NCBI GenBank assembly: GCA_964654695.1 | Contig: CAZZKJ010000006.1 | Location: forward strand, 1 to 64,000 | Direction of reading: 5' to 3' | Source of the DNA: CAZZKJ01 sp964654695 | GTDB taxonomy: Bacteria; Krumholzibacteriota; Krumholzibacteriia; WVZY01 | Length of the DNA stretch: 64,000 nt | Part shown: piece by piece, positions 9,309 to 17,723 of the stretch | Position numbering within the stretch: position 1 is the stretch's first letter | Layout: every line of letters begins with the position of its first letter | Translations under genes and position numbers: made by a program | Notes under the pieces: model-generated | Databases searched by the model: none | What the model was told of the DNA's origin: nothing | Seen by the model: the letters and a program-made list of their open reading frames with translations, nothing else

Positions 9309-10754
9309 TTATTTGCAGACTGTGTCCGACGTAACGGGCTCCCCTCCGTTTGACCCCGCGGCGAAAGCTCGGGGATTTATTCCATGCTTGGATATTTTAT
9401 AACGGAGGGCTCCCCTGCTGAGACCCAACATCGTCGAAGTTTTCAAAACGTTTCCTCGTGTAAATTTCAGTGCTTCTTCAATTACGGCTTTTTCCAGGGC
9501 TTCGAGATTCACTCCGCCGGGCGGCAGATTTACCGCAACGCTATCACCCGGAGAGGTTATTGAAACCTGTTTGGGTATGTATTTAACAGGGAGGCTAAGG
9601 TCTGCAGGCGTGATTTCATTTCCCCGGGCCAGAAGAACCGCGCGCTCTATCATATTAATAAGCTCCCTGATATTTCCGGGCCATGTATAGCTCTTCATCA
9701 AATCAAGTGCGGCATTGGTAAAGTTGAGGTTGGATTTATGAAAGTTGTTTTTGAACTCGTTTATATAGTAATCGGCGATCGGCTCGATATCTTCTCTTCG
9801 TTCCCGCAGCGGCGGAATAGTAATTGAAACCACGTTGAGCCGGTAATACAGATCTTCCCTGAACCTGCGATTTCTTATTTCGTGCCGTATATTCCTGTTG
9901 CTGGCTACGACAACCCTGACATCCACTTTTATATCGCCGCCCCCGCCTAATCTTCTTATTCTCTTAGTATCGAGGAACTTGAGTAATTTTGCCTGAGTTG
10001 CGATTTCAACTTCGGTTATTTCATCCATGAAGAAGGTGCCTCCATCGGCCAGCTCTATCAACCCCATTTTTTCATTCTTGGCATCTGTAAAGGCTCCCGG
10101 TTCGTAACCGAAAAGCTCGCTCTCGAGAAGGGCCGGTGGAAGTGCTGCGCAGTTAACTTCGATAAAAGGCCCAGATGCGCGGCCGCTCATATCATGAATG
10201 GATTTTGCAAATAAGCTTTTTCCGGTTCCCGATTCTCCTAAAAGCAGAATTGAAGTATTGTTGCTTTCAGATACTTTTTTCAAAAGCGCCAGTACTTCCC
10301 TCATTGAAGTACTGCGGCCTATGATTTCGGCGAGGTGCGAGGTCCTGCGGGCACTTTGATCATATGATTTCCTTATTTTTCTTTTGCGTATAATGCTTAA
10401 GGTTTTTTCCAACAGAGCGGCGAAGCTTTCTTTGTCTAGAGGTTTCAGCAGGAATGAACGTGCCTGAAGATCCATCACCAACTTGTCCAGGTTCGCGAGT
10501 CCGGCAGGGGAACATAGAATGAGCTGCGCCCCGGGACTGACCAGCCTGACGGTCTCCATTTGCTCCTTGAGAGAATCTCCTTCTGTTTCGCTGCTTCCCG
10601 ACAGCCCGGCGATTACGATATCGATGGCACCGCCGGCGAGGGCGGTATCAAGATCTTCTATTATCGTTATGGGGTAATGAATACTGCGGAGAAGGGATTT
10701 AATCCGCCGCCTGGCGGTCTCTTCTTTTTCGGTTATCAGGATTGCAAATTTCAT
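9309..10754 (-). CDS. Sigma-54 enhancer-binding regulator with degenerate receiver
   Basis: 481-residue NtrC-type activator. Residues 1-120 have the receiver fold, with the conserved lysine-proline at K104-P105, but the phosphoacceptor aspartate is missing (IDIVIAGLSG, A49/G50 in its place) and the N-terminal acidic pair is altered (ITEKEE). The AAA+ domain (about 145-370) has Walker A GESGTGKS at 173-180, the sigma-54-contact loop as GAFTDA at 220-225 and Walker B FFMDE near 241. A Fis-type helix-turn-helix closes the protein (about 425-465). It should open sigma-54 promoters but is probably not switched by a histidine kinase; none is encoded nearby. The gene has its own sigma-54-like promoter. 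Confidence 0.92.
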   Translation of the reverse strand: MKFAILITEKEETARRRIKSLLRSIHYPITIIEDLDTALAGGAIDIVIAGLSGSSETEGDSLKEQMETVRLVSPGAQLILCSPAGLANLDKLVMDLQARSFLLKPLDKESFAALLEKTLSIIRKRKIRKSYDQSARRTSHLAEIIGRSTSMREVLALLKKVSESNNTSILLLGESGTGKSLFAKSIHDMSGRASGPFIEVNCAALPPALLESELFGYEPGAFTDAKNEKMGLIELADGGTFFMDEITEVEIATQAKLLKFLDTKRIRRLGGGGDIKVDVRVVVASNRNIRHEIRNRRFREDLYYRLNVVSITIPPLRERREDIEPIADYYINEFKNNFHKSNLNFTNAALDLMKSYTWPGNIRELINMIERAVLLARGNEITPADLSLPVKYIPKQVSITSPGDSVAVNLPPGGVNLEALEKAVIEEALKFTRGNVLKTSTMLGLSRGALRYKISKHGINPRAFAAGSNGGEPVTSDTVCK

Positions 10755-10804
10755 CGCCGGTCGCGGGAAGTCCTGGCCAATCGGCCATTAATTTGTCGAA
10801 CTTA

Positions 10805-10859
10805 TTGCATATAAATGCGTTACAAAAAGCTGCGAGATTTCTTGTTGCAAAATGTGCAA
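10805..10859. repeat. Tandem CTT[AG]TTGCA repeats, possible activator sites
   Basis: Two related elements start 40 bases apart: CTTATTGCA at 10802-10810 followed by ATGC, and CTTGTTGCA at 10842-10849 followed by TGCAA. The second forms the inverted repeat TTGCA-N5-TGCAA (10845-10859), the first GCAT-N4-ATGC (10807-10818). They lie in the divergent gap between the sigma-54 regulator and the lipoprotein operon, roughly 105-160 bases upstream of the + strand sigma-54-like promoter, the usual distance for enhancer sites. The second also overlaps the -12 box of the minus-strand promoter. Confidence 0.4.
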
Positions 10860-10870
10860 TTCTCATGCCC
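10854..10870 (-). promoter_or_regulatory. Candidate sigma-54 promoter of the degenerate-receiver regulator
   Basis: On the minus strand the sequence reads GGGCAT-N5-TTGCA, with the GG (10869-10868) and GC (10857-10856) dinucleotides separated by exactly 10 bases as sigma-54 requires. It lies about 100 bases before the start codon at 10754 of a sigma-54 activator gene, pointing to autoregulation. Confidence 0.5.
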
Positions 10871-10963
10871 TTGTATGAAAGAGTCCATACCTCTGCGGGG
10901 CCGGTGCTTGATACTGCGGTCAATTTTAAGTACATTATAAATCCTGAACCAATCTCTTTAATC

Positions 10964-10980
10964 CGGCGCAAGCGATGCAG
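10964..10980 (+). promoter_or_regulatory. Candidate sigma-54 promoter of the lipoprotein operon
   Basis: CGGCGC-N5-ATGCA with GG at 10965-10966 and GC at 10977-10978, correct 10-base spacing. Predicted transcript start near 10990, about 50 bases before the ATG at 11041. The match to the consensus is weaker than for the other three sites, so position is the main support. Confidence 0.35.
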
Positions 10981-11040
10981 CCCTGAACACATGTGTCGAA
11001 ACGTCCGGATTTGGAAAAACCTCCGAAAGGAAGATTCTTG

Positions 11041-13104
11041 ATGAATGCAGCAATGAAGAATGCATCCAAGATTAACACTTTTATAAGCTTCATAGCTCTT
11101 GCCGTGTTGATATCATGGCCGTCTCTGATAATGATATCCTGCGGTCCCACCTCGTCTGATTCAGGCAGGGCGCAAGGACCTGTTATCAACGGTCTCAGCG
11201 GCGGCCAGATCGGTCCCGGCGACACGCTCTCGGTCTTCGGAAGCAGGTTCGCAGCCGATCTCGCTTCTAATAAGATTGTATTCAATGGAGCCCCGGCGGT
11301 CGCGGCACCGTTTTCCGGTTCGTCTACGAAGCTCGATTGCGTAGTCCCTGAAACGGCTTTTACGGGGATGATTTGGGTGGAGTCTGGGGGTGTTAAAAGC
11401 AACCAGGTATCGATCATAATAAACCGGGTGGTGGCCATAGACAGCGCAAGCGTTTATTACGCGCCTCCCGGGGCGCAGATCGTTATATACGGGCGGCGCT
11501 TCACACCGGAGACATCTTCGAACCTGGTGGTTTTCAACAATGCTTTCGCCCGGGCCGTCCCTTTCTCGGCTTCTTCCACTCAACTGCAGGTGGTCGTGCC
11601 GGCAAACGCGGTCAGCGGGCCAATGTGGGTAGAGGTTTACGGCTCCAAAAGCGATTCGCTGATTATGGAGATCCAGCGGAACGTGGGTGATGTATGGTTG
11701 ATGGACGCCAGCCGGGCCGGATTCAGTTTTAAAGTAAAAAGCACGACCGGCAATGAGAAATACCTGCTCGTTCCCCATTTTCCGCTAGCGACTTCCGCCT
11801 CTTTTTCGTACGAAGTAAGCCCGGCCGATGCTTCGACCTATCCAGCGCCTCCCGGCGTATCGGGCCGGACCGGCACACCGCTGGGGCTGCAGCAGAAGTT
11901 TGAACAGCAAACGCGATCTGAGGCAATTCAATTCCTTATGACAAAACCGCAGGCCGTGCCCCGCCGGATTGGAATCGGGCCGCCTCTTGCCCAGCCTCCT
12001 GATCCCGCCGATTTCTTTGTCATACACAGTTCTCTTCCGGGCGCATCGCTGGATCCTGCAAACTTCACAAGGGTTACCGCCCAGCTTCGCTATTCGGGGA
12101 GTAGAAGTTACATATACAGCGATGTGAATATGCCTCAAGGGCGGTTCACTCAAGCCGATTATGACTCATTCGGCGTGGATTTCGATACGGGTATCTTCCA
12201 GACCGACAGCACCTATTTCGGAGCAGTAACGGACATAAATCATGATAATCACGTGACCATATTGTTTACGCCGGTTGTAAATGACCTCACTCCGCCCGGG
12301 AGCGCGCAGCAAAATGGTTTCATTGCCGGGTTCTTCCTGCTCAATGACTTGACTCCCTCTATTATGCCGGTTGGCACTACGAACAGCATGGAAATATTCT
12401 ACGTTGTGGTGCCTGATTCAACAGGCCAGCACGGCAATGTTTTTCCAAAATCACTGGTGAAACGAGTAGCACCAAGCGTGCTGGCTCATGAACTGGAGCA
12501 CATGATAAGTTTTGGATACCGGTATTTTGTTTACGGCCGCAATTATCTGATGGAAACATGGCTCGAGGAAGGCATGGCGCACATGGCCGAAGATATAAAC
12601 GGATTGGACGGGGACAATATCGGACGAGCCAATTTATTCCTGGCGCCGGATCCCGGGGCCGTGTCCTTGATGGATAACGACACGTTGGCACAAAGGGGCG
12701 GAATATATTTATTTCTTCGCTATGTTGCTGATAAATTCGGGGAAGATAAACTCAAAATGATAATTCAGAATTCCCATGCAGGTACAAAAGCAGTGGAATT
12801 TGCCACCGGCGCCAATTTTTTCTCGATATTTTCCGATTGGCTGGGCGCTTTGTATCTGAGCGGCAGGGGGATCGCAACCGATTCCAAATATGAATATGAT
12901 TCGATAAATCTCCAGGGGCAGGATTTTGCTCCGCTGGGTACTGTTTCGAGAAGCGTCTCCCAGGGGGCTTTCGCCGGCACGGTTAAAGGCTCGGCCGGAG
13001 ACTTTTTCATTATTACTAACCCCACGCCGCCCGGCATTGAATTCAGCGCCGGATCTTTATCCCCGACGACTCTTTTACGTATTACGGCGGTGAGGGTGCA
13101 ATAA
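11041..13104 (+). CDS. Lipoprotein with IPT/TIG domains and HELEH metallopeptidase motif
   Basis: 687 residues from the ATG at 11041, which has AAAGGAAG upstream; a GTG at 10993 would add 16 residues before the signal. The N-terminus is a lipoprotein signal with lipobox MISC. Two tandem Ig-like IPT/TIG modules follow (about residues 43-120 and 125-210; motifs PGDTLSVFGSRF and PPGAQIVIYGRRF). The C-terminal half contains VLAHELEHM (H483-H487) and a downstream WLEEGMAHMAED, the zinc and glutamate pattern of a gluzincin-type peptidase. It is probably surface- or periplasm-anchored and binds or cuts an unknown substrate. Its stop overlaps the start of the next lipoprotein gene (TAATG). Confidence 0.82.
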   Translation: MNAAMKNASKINTFISFIALAVLISWPSLIMISCGPTSSDSGRAQGPVINGLSGGQIGPGDTLSVFGSRFAADLASNKIVFNGAPAVAAPFSGSSTKLDCVVPETAFTGMIWVESGGVKSNQVSIIINRVVAIDSASVYYAPPGAQIVIYGRRFTPETSSNLVVFNNAFARAVPFSASSTQLQVVVPANAVSGPMWVEVYGSKSDSLIMEIQRNVGDVWLMDASRAGFSFKVKSTTGNEKYLLVPHFPLATSASFSYEVSPADASTYPAPPGVSGRTGTPLGLQQKFEQQTRSEAIQFLMTKPQAVPRRIGIGPPLAQPPDPADFFVIHSSLPGASLDPANFTRVTAQLRYSGSRSYIYSDVNMPQGRFTQADYDSFGVDFDTGIFQTDSTYFGAVTDINHDNHVTILFTPVVNDLTPPGSAQQNGFIAGFFLLNDLTPSIMPVGTTNSMEIFYVVVPDSTGQHGNVFPKSLVKRVAPSVLAHELEHMISFGYRYFVYGRNYLMETWLEEGMAHMAEDINGLDGDNIGRANLFLAPDPGAVSLMDNDTLAQRGGIYLFLRYVADKFGEDKLKMIIQNSHAGTKAVEFATGANFFSIFSDWLGALYLSGRGIATDSKYEYDSINLQGQDFAPLGTVSRSVSQGAFAGTVKGSAGDFFIITNPTPPGIEFSAGSLSPTTLLRITAVRVQ

Positions 13105-13646
13105 TGTATTTTCGGAAAAAATCCCTTTCAACAGTTCATCTGATGTCCCTGCTTCTTATCATGAGCTGCGGTGGTAAACAAGCATACAAAGAACAGCCGG
13201 CACCAGAAATATCGAAGACCGGAATTCTTTCTTTGCGGGGGAGCACTCCTTTTACTACATTGCTTTTCGAAGCAGATAGCGGAGAAAAATACATTGTGCG
13301 CTCCAACGTAATTGACGAACTGAAGCGTCTTTCTTCAATGCGGGTCGTACTGTCGGGCCGGGGAAGCGATGAAGGCGAAATGCCTTTTAAGATTTTTATT
13401 GTTCGTTCGTATGAACTCCTGCCAATGCCCGGAGGCGCAATACCGATAGCGGGTTTTATTTTGGTTAAAGACATCGACTGCAGATTCATATCGGTGGACG
13501 GGAAACTGTACACGGTGAAGGGCGAATTCTCGGACGTTTTGAGAGAATTCGACGGCGCCAAGATTTGGGTAACGGGAGAAGAAGATCCTCCTTCATCGAA
13601 TATTTTTCGCGTCAACGGTTACGGCATTATCAAACCGGCAGATTGA
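13104..13646 (+). CDS. Small lipoprotein with duplicated domain
   Basis: 180-residue lipoprotein; signal sequence with lipobox LIMSC followed by GG. No family recognised. The mature part appears to be two copies of a roughly 65-residue beta-rich unit: SGEKYIV...IDELKRL...VVLSGR in the first half and DGKLYTV...DVLREF...IWVTGE in the second, which suggests an OB-like fold duplication. It overlaps the stop codon of the metallopeptidase-like lipoprotein gene by one base, so the two are almost certainly made together and may form a complex at the outer membrane. Confidence 0.75.
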   Translation: MYFRKKSLSTVHLMSLLLIMSCGGKQAYKEQPAPEISKTGILSLRGSTPFTTLLFEADSGEKYIVRSNVIDELKRLSSMRVVLSGRGSDEGEMPFKIFIVRSYELLPMPGGAIPIAGFILVKDIDCRFISVDGKLYTVKGEFSDVLREFDGAKIWVTGEEDPPSSNIFRVNGYGIIKPAD

Positions 13647-13660
13647 TTATCGCCGGGTTT
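13632..13660 (+). terminator. Possible weak hairpin terminator
   Basis: AAACCGGC at 13632-13639 can pair with GCCGGGTTT at 13652-13660 (one bulged G) across the stop codon of the small lipoprotein. The U-rich tract after it is short and interrupted, so termination is uncertain. Confidence 0.25.
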
Positions 13661-13847
13661 GTCGTTCCTTCCTTCACGGAATTCGGCTTCGGTTTCGAAT
13701 CTAGTGTCGAAATGTTGACGTTTTATCATTAATGACTTCAGCCGGGATATTGCCTTTTCGCAACCGGTTATGCGGCCTCATCATTGAGCCTATTGTCCCC
13801 CCGCTAAAGTAACTTTTGCCTCGATTTGGGTGTTCTCGTAACAGCTT

Positions 13848-13857
13848 GCAGTACTGC
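13848..13857. repeat. Palindrome upstream of sigma-54 promoter
   Basis: GCAGTACTGC is a perfect 10-base palindrome, preceded by TT so that it shares the TTGCA half-site seen in the repeats near 10805-10859. It ends about 30 bases upstream of the -24 box at 13886, closer than a usual enhancer; it could be a regulator site. The rest of the 13647-13885 gap shows nothing else clear. Confidence 0.25.
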
Positions 13858-13885
13858 TACCTAGATGATCTCACACTCGCGGTTA

Positions 13886-13901
13886 TGGCATCGAAATTGC
13901 T
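13886..13901 (+). promoter_or_regulatory. Sigma-54 promoter of the second enhancer-binding protein
   Basis: TGGCAT-N5-TTGCT with GG at 13887-13888 and GC at 13899-13900, exact 10-base spacing and only one mismatch in the core consensus. Predicted transcript start near 13912, 24 bases before the GTG start codon. Confidence 0.65.
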
Positions 13902-13935
13902 TTATTCCAACCGCTCATAAAGCAGGAACAGCACA

Positions 13936-14949
13936 GTGCGCGACAGCCCAGATTACCACATACCGGTCCTGATAGGAAAATCCAACCACGCCCGAGCTTT
14001 GCGCAAACAGATCGCGCTGCTTGCGGCGTCGGACGTTAATGTTCTGATAAGCGGAGAAAGCGGAGTGGGCAAGGAAATAGCAGCCCGGCTTCTGCACTTG
14101 AACAGTCAGCGTCGGCACGGACCTTTTATAGCCGTTAACTGCGCGGCGCTAAGCCCCGGTATTTTGGAAAGCGAACTTTTTGGCCATGACAAAGGAGCAT
14201 TTACGGGGGCGTTCTCTGCCCACGCGGGATTTTTCGAGCAAGCGGACGAAGGCAGCCTGTTTCTGGATGAAATAGCCGAAATGCCTCCTGCCATGCAAAT
14301 GAAGCTCTTAAGGATTTTGCAAAGCAGGGAAGTAAGAAGGATGGGAAGCGCAGGCACGAGAAAAGTGAATATTCGTTTACTGTCGGCGACCAATGCGGAT
14401 CTCGAAGAAAGAATAGAATCGAGCGGCTTTCGACGGGATCTTTATTACCGGATCAATGTTGTACAACTTCAAATTCAGCCTTTGAAGGCAAGGCCTGAAG
14501 ACATTCTCGAATTGATTGCACATTTTTGCTCGAGAAAGAACCGTCCAGAGTTGAAATTCGATAAAACTGCTCGAAACGCGCTTCTCAATTATTCCTGGCC
14601 CGGCAATATCAGGGAACTCGAAAACGAAATCGAAAGACTGCATGCGCTGTATGGAGGCGTACGAACAATAACTTCCGATATGATCTCCGAGAAGATTGCT
14701 GCCGCTCAATCGCTGCAAAAAACTCTGGACCTTAAACTGCTCTATGATGCGCCTCTGGCCGACGCGGTCGGCGAACTCGAACAAAACATACTTCGAAGAA
14801 CTTTGATGGCAACCAGGTGGAATAAAAGCCGCACGGCCAGGCGCTTGGGTATTTCTCGTCAGGGACTTATCAAGAAAATCAAACGATATGGTCTTTTCCC
14901 CGAACCTTTCATCATAGAGGATAACGACCAAGAAAATAATTGTGAATAA
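13936..14949 (+). CDS. Sigma-54 enhancer-binding protein without input domain
   Basis: 337-residue activator that starts almost directly with the AAA+ domain: Walker A GESGVGKE at 40-47, canonical GAFTGA loop at 87-92, Walker B SLFLDE near 107, and a C-terminal Fis-type helix-turn-helix (about 290-325, TARRLGISRQGLIKKI). There is no receiver, PAS or GAF domain, so activity must be set by expression level or a partner protein, as for PspF or HrpR. The GTG at 13936 follows AGGA at 13924-13927. A good sigma-54 promoter precedes it. It lies just downstream of the lipoprotein pair, and together with the regulator at 9309-10754 it brackets that operon. Confidence 0.92.
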   Translation: MRDSPDYHIPVLIGKSNHARALRKQIALLAASDVNVLISGESGVGKEIAARLLHLNSQRRHGPFIAVNCAALSPGILESELFGHDKGAFTGAFSAHAGFFEQADEGSLFLDEIAEMPPAMQMKLLRILQSREVRRMGSAGTRKVNIRLLSATNADLEERIESSGFRRDLYYRINVVQLQIQPLKARPEDILELIAHFCSRKNRPELKFDKTARNALLNYSWPGNIRELENEIERLHALYGGVRTITSDMISEKIAAAQSLQKTLDLKLLYDAPLADAVGELEQNILRRTLMATRWNKSRTARRLGISRQGLIKKIKRYGLFPEPFIIEDNDQENNCE

Positions 14950-15051
14950 GTAAAACTGAAGGACCTCGCTTATTTTTGTTCTGGACTCCTGAGGCTCTCA
15001 GGCAATACGATGAAGCCGGGTGCGTATCGCCTGCTGATGCGGATGTGTGAA

Positions 15052-15060
15052 TGTTATAAT
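15052..15060 (+). promoter_or_regulatory. Extended -10 promoter
   Basis: TGTTATAAT: a perfect TATAAT at 15055-15060 with the TGn extension, 20 bases before the start codon of the oxidoreductase gene. No clear -35 box; extended -10 promoters often lack one. Confidence 0.55.
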
Positions 15061-15080
15061 GGTTTGCGGCGAGGTTTCTA

Positions 15081-16103
15081 ATGGAAAAGAAAAAAGTCAG
15101 AGTGGCGGTTGTCGGTGCCGGGCATGTCGCTCAAATAGCGCATATTCCTGCCTACAAAGCCCATTCTGGAGTGGATCTGGTCGCCCTGGTAGATGAAGAC
15201 CCGGTTAAGGGCAAGAAGCTGATCCGGCAGTTCGGGTTCATTAAATTTTATGAAGATATAACGAAAATGCTTCAAAAGGAAAAAGTAGATGCGGTCGATA
15301 TCTGCACGCCGAATTATCTCCACGCTCCTATGGCCATAGCGGCCCTGCGTTCAGGGAAGCACGTTTTATGTGAAAAGCCTCTTGCACGGAACGCAGGCGA
15401 AGCGGAGCGAATGGTTGAAGCCGCGGATAAAGCAAAATGCTATTTGATGGTGGCCATGAACAACAGGTTCAGGGATGATGTCAAGGTTCTGCGAACGTTT
15501 GTTGACAGGGGCGAATTGGGAGAAGTGCAGCTGGTAAAAACCGGTTGGTTGAGAAGGGTTCAGGATTGGGGACCCCGGTCCTGGTTTACCGAAATTAGAA
15601 AGGCCGGCGGGGGAGCGCTGCTGGATTTGGGACTCCCTATTACGGATCTGGCGGTTTGGGCGGCTGGTTTGAAAAAAGCGCAAAGAGTGACCTGCAGCGT
15701 TTTCGGCAGAAAAGGAAAACGCGGCGTTGAGGAATCCGCCTGCGCTATGATCGGATTTGCCGGAGGGGCCTGCCTTATTCTCGAAGTCAGCTGGAATTTG
15801 AAAACTCCAAAAGATGTTACCTACTTGCAGGTATTCGGAAGCAAGGGCGGCGCGTTGATGCACCCCTTGACCATCCACAAAGACATGCACGGTCATCTGG
15901 TAAACGTGACGCCGGAACTATCCCGGCCCCGAAACTATTATAAAGACAGTTACAAGAGAGAAATCGATCATTTTATCGAGTGTATTCAAGAAAAGAAATC
16001 TCCGCTCACAACCGGCAAGGAAGCTTTGTCGGTTTTGAGGATTCTGGATGCAATGTACAAGTCCGCCGCTTCCGGGAAAGAAGTAAAACTGGTTAAACAA
16101 TGA
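15081..16103 (+). CDS. Gfo/Idh/MocA family NAD(P)-dependent oxidoreductase
   Basis: 340 residues. Rossmann fold at the N-terminus (VAVVGAGHVAQIAHIPAY, about 6-23), then the family signature CEKPLARNAGEAERMV near 97, followed by the alpha/beta dimerisation domain. Members oxidise or reduce sugars, inositols or their nucleotide forms; the substrate cannot be read from this sequence. It has its own extended -10 promoter and is followed 66 bases later by lnt; no sugar pathway genes are adjacent, so the role is open. Confidence 0.9.
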   Translation: MEKKKVRVAVVGAGHVAQIAHIPAYKAHSGVDLVALVDEDPVKGKKLIRQFGFIKFYEDITKMLQKEKVDAVDICTPNYLHAPMAIAALRSGKHVLCEKPLARNAGEAERMVEAADKAKCYLMVAMNNRFRDDVKVLRTFVDRGELGEVQLVKTGWLRRVQDWGPRSWFTEIRKAGGGALLDLGLPITDLAVWAAGLKKAQRVTCSVFGRKGKRGVEESACAMIGFAGGACLILEVSWNLKTPKDVTYLQVFGSKGGALMHPLTIHKDMHGHLVNVTPELSRPRNYYKDSYKREIDHFIECIQEKKSPLTTGKEALSVLRILDAMYKSAASGKEVKLVKQ

Positions 16104-16169
16104 ATTCGATGAAACCGGCGGCTGTACCCAAACTGCCGGAGAATTCCGATAAAATAATGCCGGCGATAT

Positions 16170-17723
16170 ATGAGGCTACTCAATTATAAAATACTTCCGC
16201 CTCGGGCCGCGGTTTTGCCCGCGGTTTTGTCCGGAATCTTGTTTGCTGCCGCTTTTCCCCCTCTGTCGGTGGATATTACCATCTTTTTTGCGTTGGTTCC
16301 GCTGCACCTGGCATTGTTCAGAAACGAGCTGAACCGGCAGCAGGCATTCAGATTGGGGATGCTGTTCGGTCTCGTCTACTTTTTTCTGCTGCTTTGGTGG
16401 GTGAAAGCCCTGCTGCCTTCGGCCAATGCGACCGTTCCCTGGCTTATGATTCCTGCGATGATCGTTCTAGTTTTTTACCTTTCTCTATATCCTGCCCTTT
16501 ACTGCGTGCTGCTGCGTTGCTTGAGCGGCGGCAAACGAGCAGCTGCTATGATAATTGCCCCATCGCTGTGGACTTTTTTTGAGATCTTCAGGTCCAGCGG
16601 AGAGATGGGGTTTCCATGGGGCATCTTGGGTTACGGTATATCGAGCCGGCTCTTTTCGGTCCAGATTGCATCTTACGTGGGTGTTTTTGGACTGGGGTGG
16701 ATCATTGCTTCGGTGAATATAATTTTTACTTCGGCCCTGCTGCAAAAAACAATAACGAGGAAGTTTCTTTTAACGGCAGCGGGATTAACAGTCATATTTG
16801 GAAATAATATATTGGGGCGATCGATGATAGAGAATTTCGACAGACAGGTCGCAGCAGATTCTCTAAAAATTGCGGTCATTCAGCCGGGTATCGATCTAAG
16901 CAACAAGTGGGATCCCCTGTTCGCCGACTCGATATTTACCCTCACAGAAAGACTGTGCAGAGATAATGCGCGTTTCGATCCGGAACTATTCGTATTTCCG
17001 GAAACATCCGCTCCGGTGTACATGCTCTATGACATGAAATCTCGAATCCGCATGTCGCGGTTGTCGAGCGAACTCGGAATTCCCATTTTCATAGGATTCT
17101 TGGACGGTAAACGCGACAAGCGGGGCGATTTGAATATCTACAATGCCGCCGGTCTTTTCGACGAAAACGGTGTTCTCGCCTCCCAGTACGCTAAAATACA
17201 CCTGCTGCCGTTTGGCGAGGCTTTACCGTTAAGTTCCAGGTTTCATTTCTTGAGAAAAATTAACTTCGGCCAGGCGAATTTTCAGCCGGGCGACTCGGGT
17301 CCTCCTATTGTTTTCCGTGATTATTTTTTCGGTCCGCTGATATGTTTCGAATCGATATTCCCGGGGCTATCCAGGAGTTTGGTGTCCGAGGGAGCTGCTT
17401 TTCTCGTAAATATAACTAATGACGGATGGTTCGGGGATACGCCCGGCCCGTTTCAGCATGCGGAAATGTGCCTGATGCGGGCGGTCGAGAACAGGCGCGC
17501 TCTGGTCAGAAGCGCCAATACCGGAATATCGATGATAGTCGATCCCCTGGGACGGATTACAGCCTCTATGGGTTTGAACGAGGAAGGATCATTGGTTGAA
17601 TCGATCCCGGTTGTAAAGAAGAAGAGCTTCTATACCAAACATGGGGACCTGCCGGTTTGGTTGGTTTTGGCGGCTGCGGCCGCCGCGGGTTTGTTCGTCG
17701 CCCGCAGGAAAAGCAGCGGCTGA
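16170..17723 (+). CDS. lnt: Apolipoprotein N-acyltransferase
   Basis: 517 residues, inner-membrane enzyme that adds the third acyl chain to the N-terminal cysteine of lipoproteins. Six or so membrane segments in the first 210 residues precede a periplasmic nitrilase domain with the Glu-Lys-Cys triad: E278 (FPETSAP), K342 (YAKIHLLPFGE) and C392 (LICFESIFP). A last membrane segment ends the protein. Its presence fits the lipoprotein genes in this window. The stop codon directly abuts the stop of the convergent barrel gene at 17724. Confidence 0.95.
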   Translation: MRLLNYKILPPRAAVLPAVLSGILFAAAFPPLSVDITIFFALVPLHLALFRNELNRQQAFRLGMLFGLVYFFLLLWWVKALLPSANATVPWLMIPAMIVLVFYLSLYPALYCVLLRCLSGGKRAAAMIIAPSLWTFFEIFRSSGEMGFPWGILGYGISSRLFSVQIASYVGVFGLGWIIASVNIIFTSALLQKTITRKFLLTAAGLTVIFGNNILGRSMIENFDRQVAADSLKIAVIQPGIDLSNKWDPLFADSIFTLTERLCRDNARFDPELFVFPETSAPVYMLYDMKSRIRMSRLSSELGIPIFIGFLDGKRDKRGDLNIYNAAGLFDENGVLASQYAKIHLLPFGEALPLSSRFHFLRKINFGQANFQPGDSGPPIVFRDYFFGPLICFESIFPGLSRSLVSEGAAFLVNITNDGWFGDTPGPFQHAEMCLMRAVENRRALVRSANTGISMIVDPLGRITASMGLNEEGSLVESIPVVKKKSFYTKHGDLPVWLVLAAAAAAGLFVARRKSSG

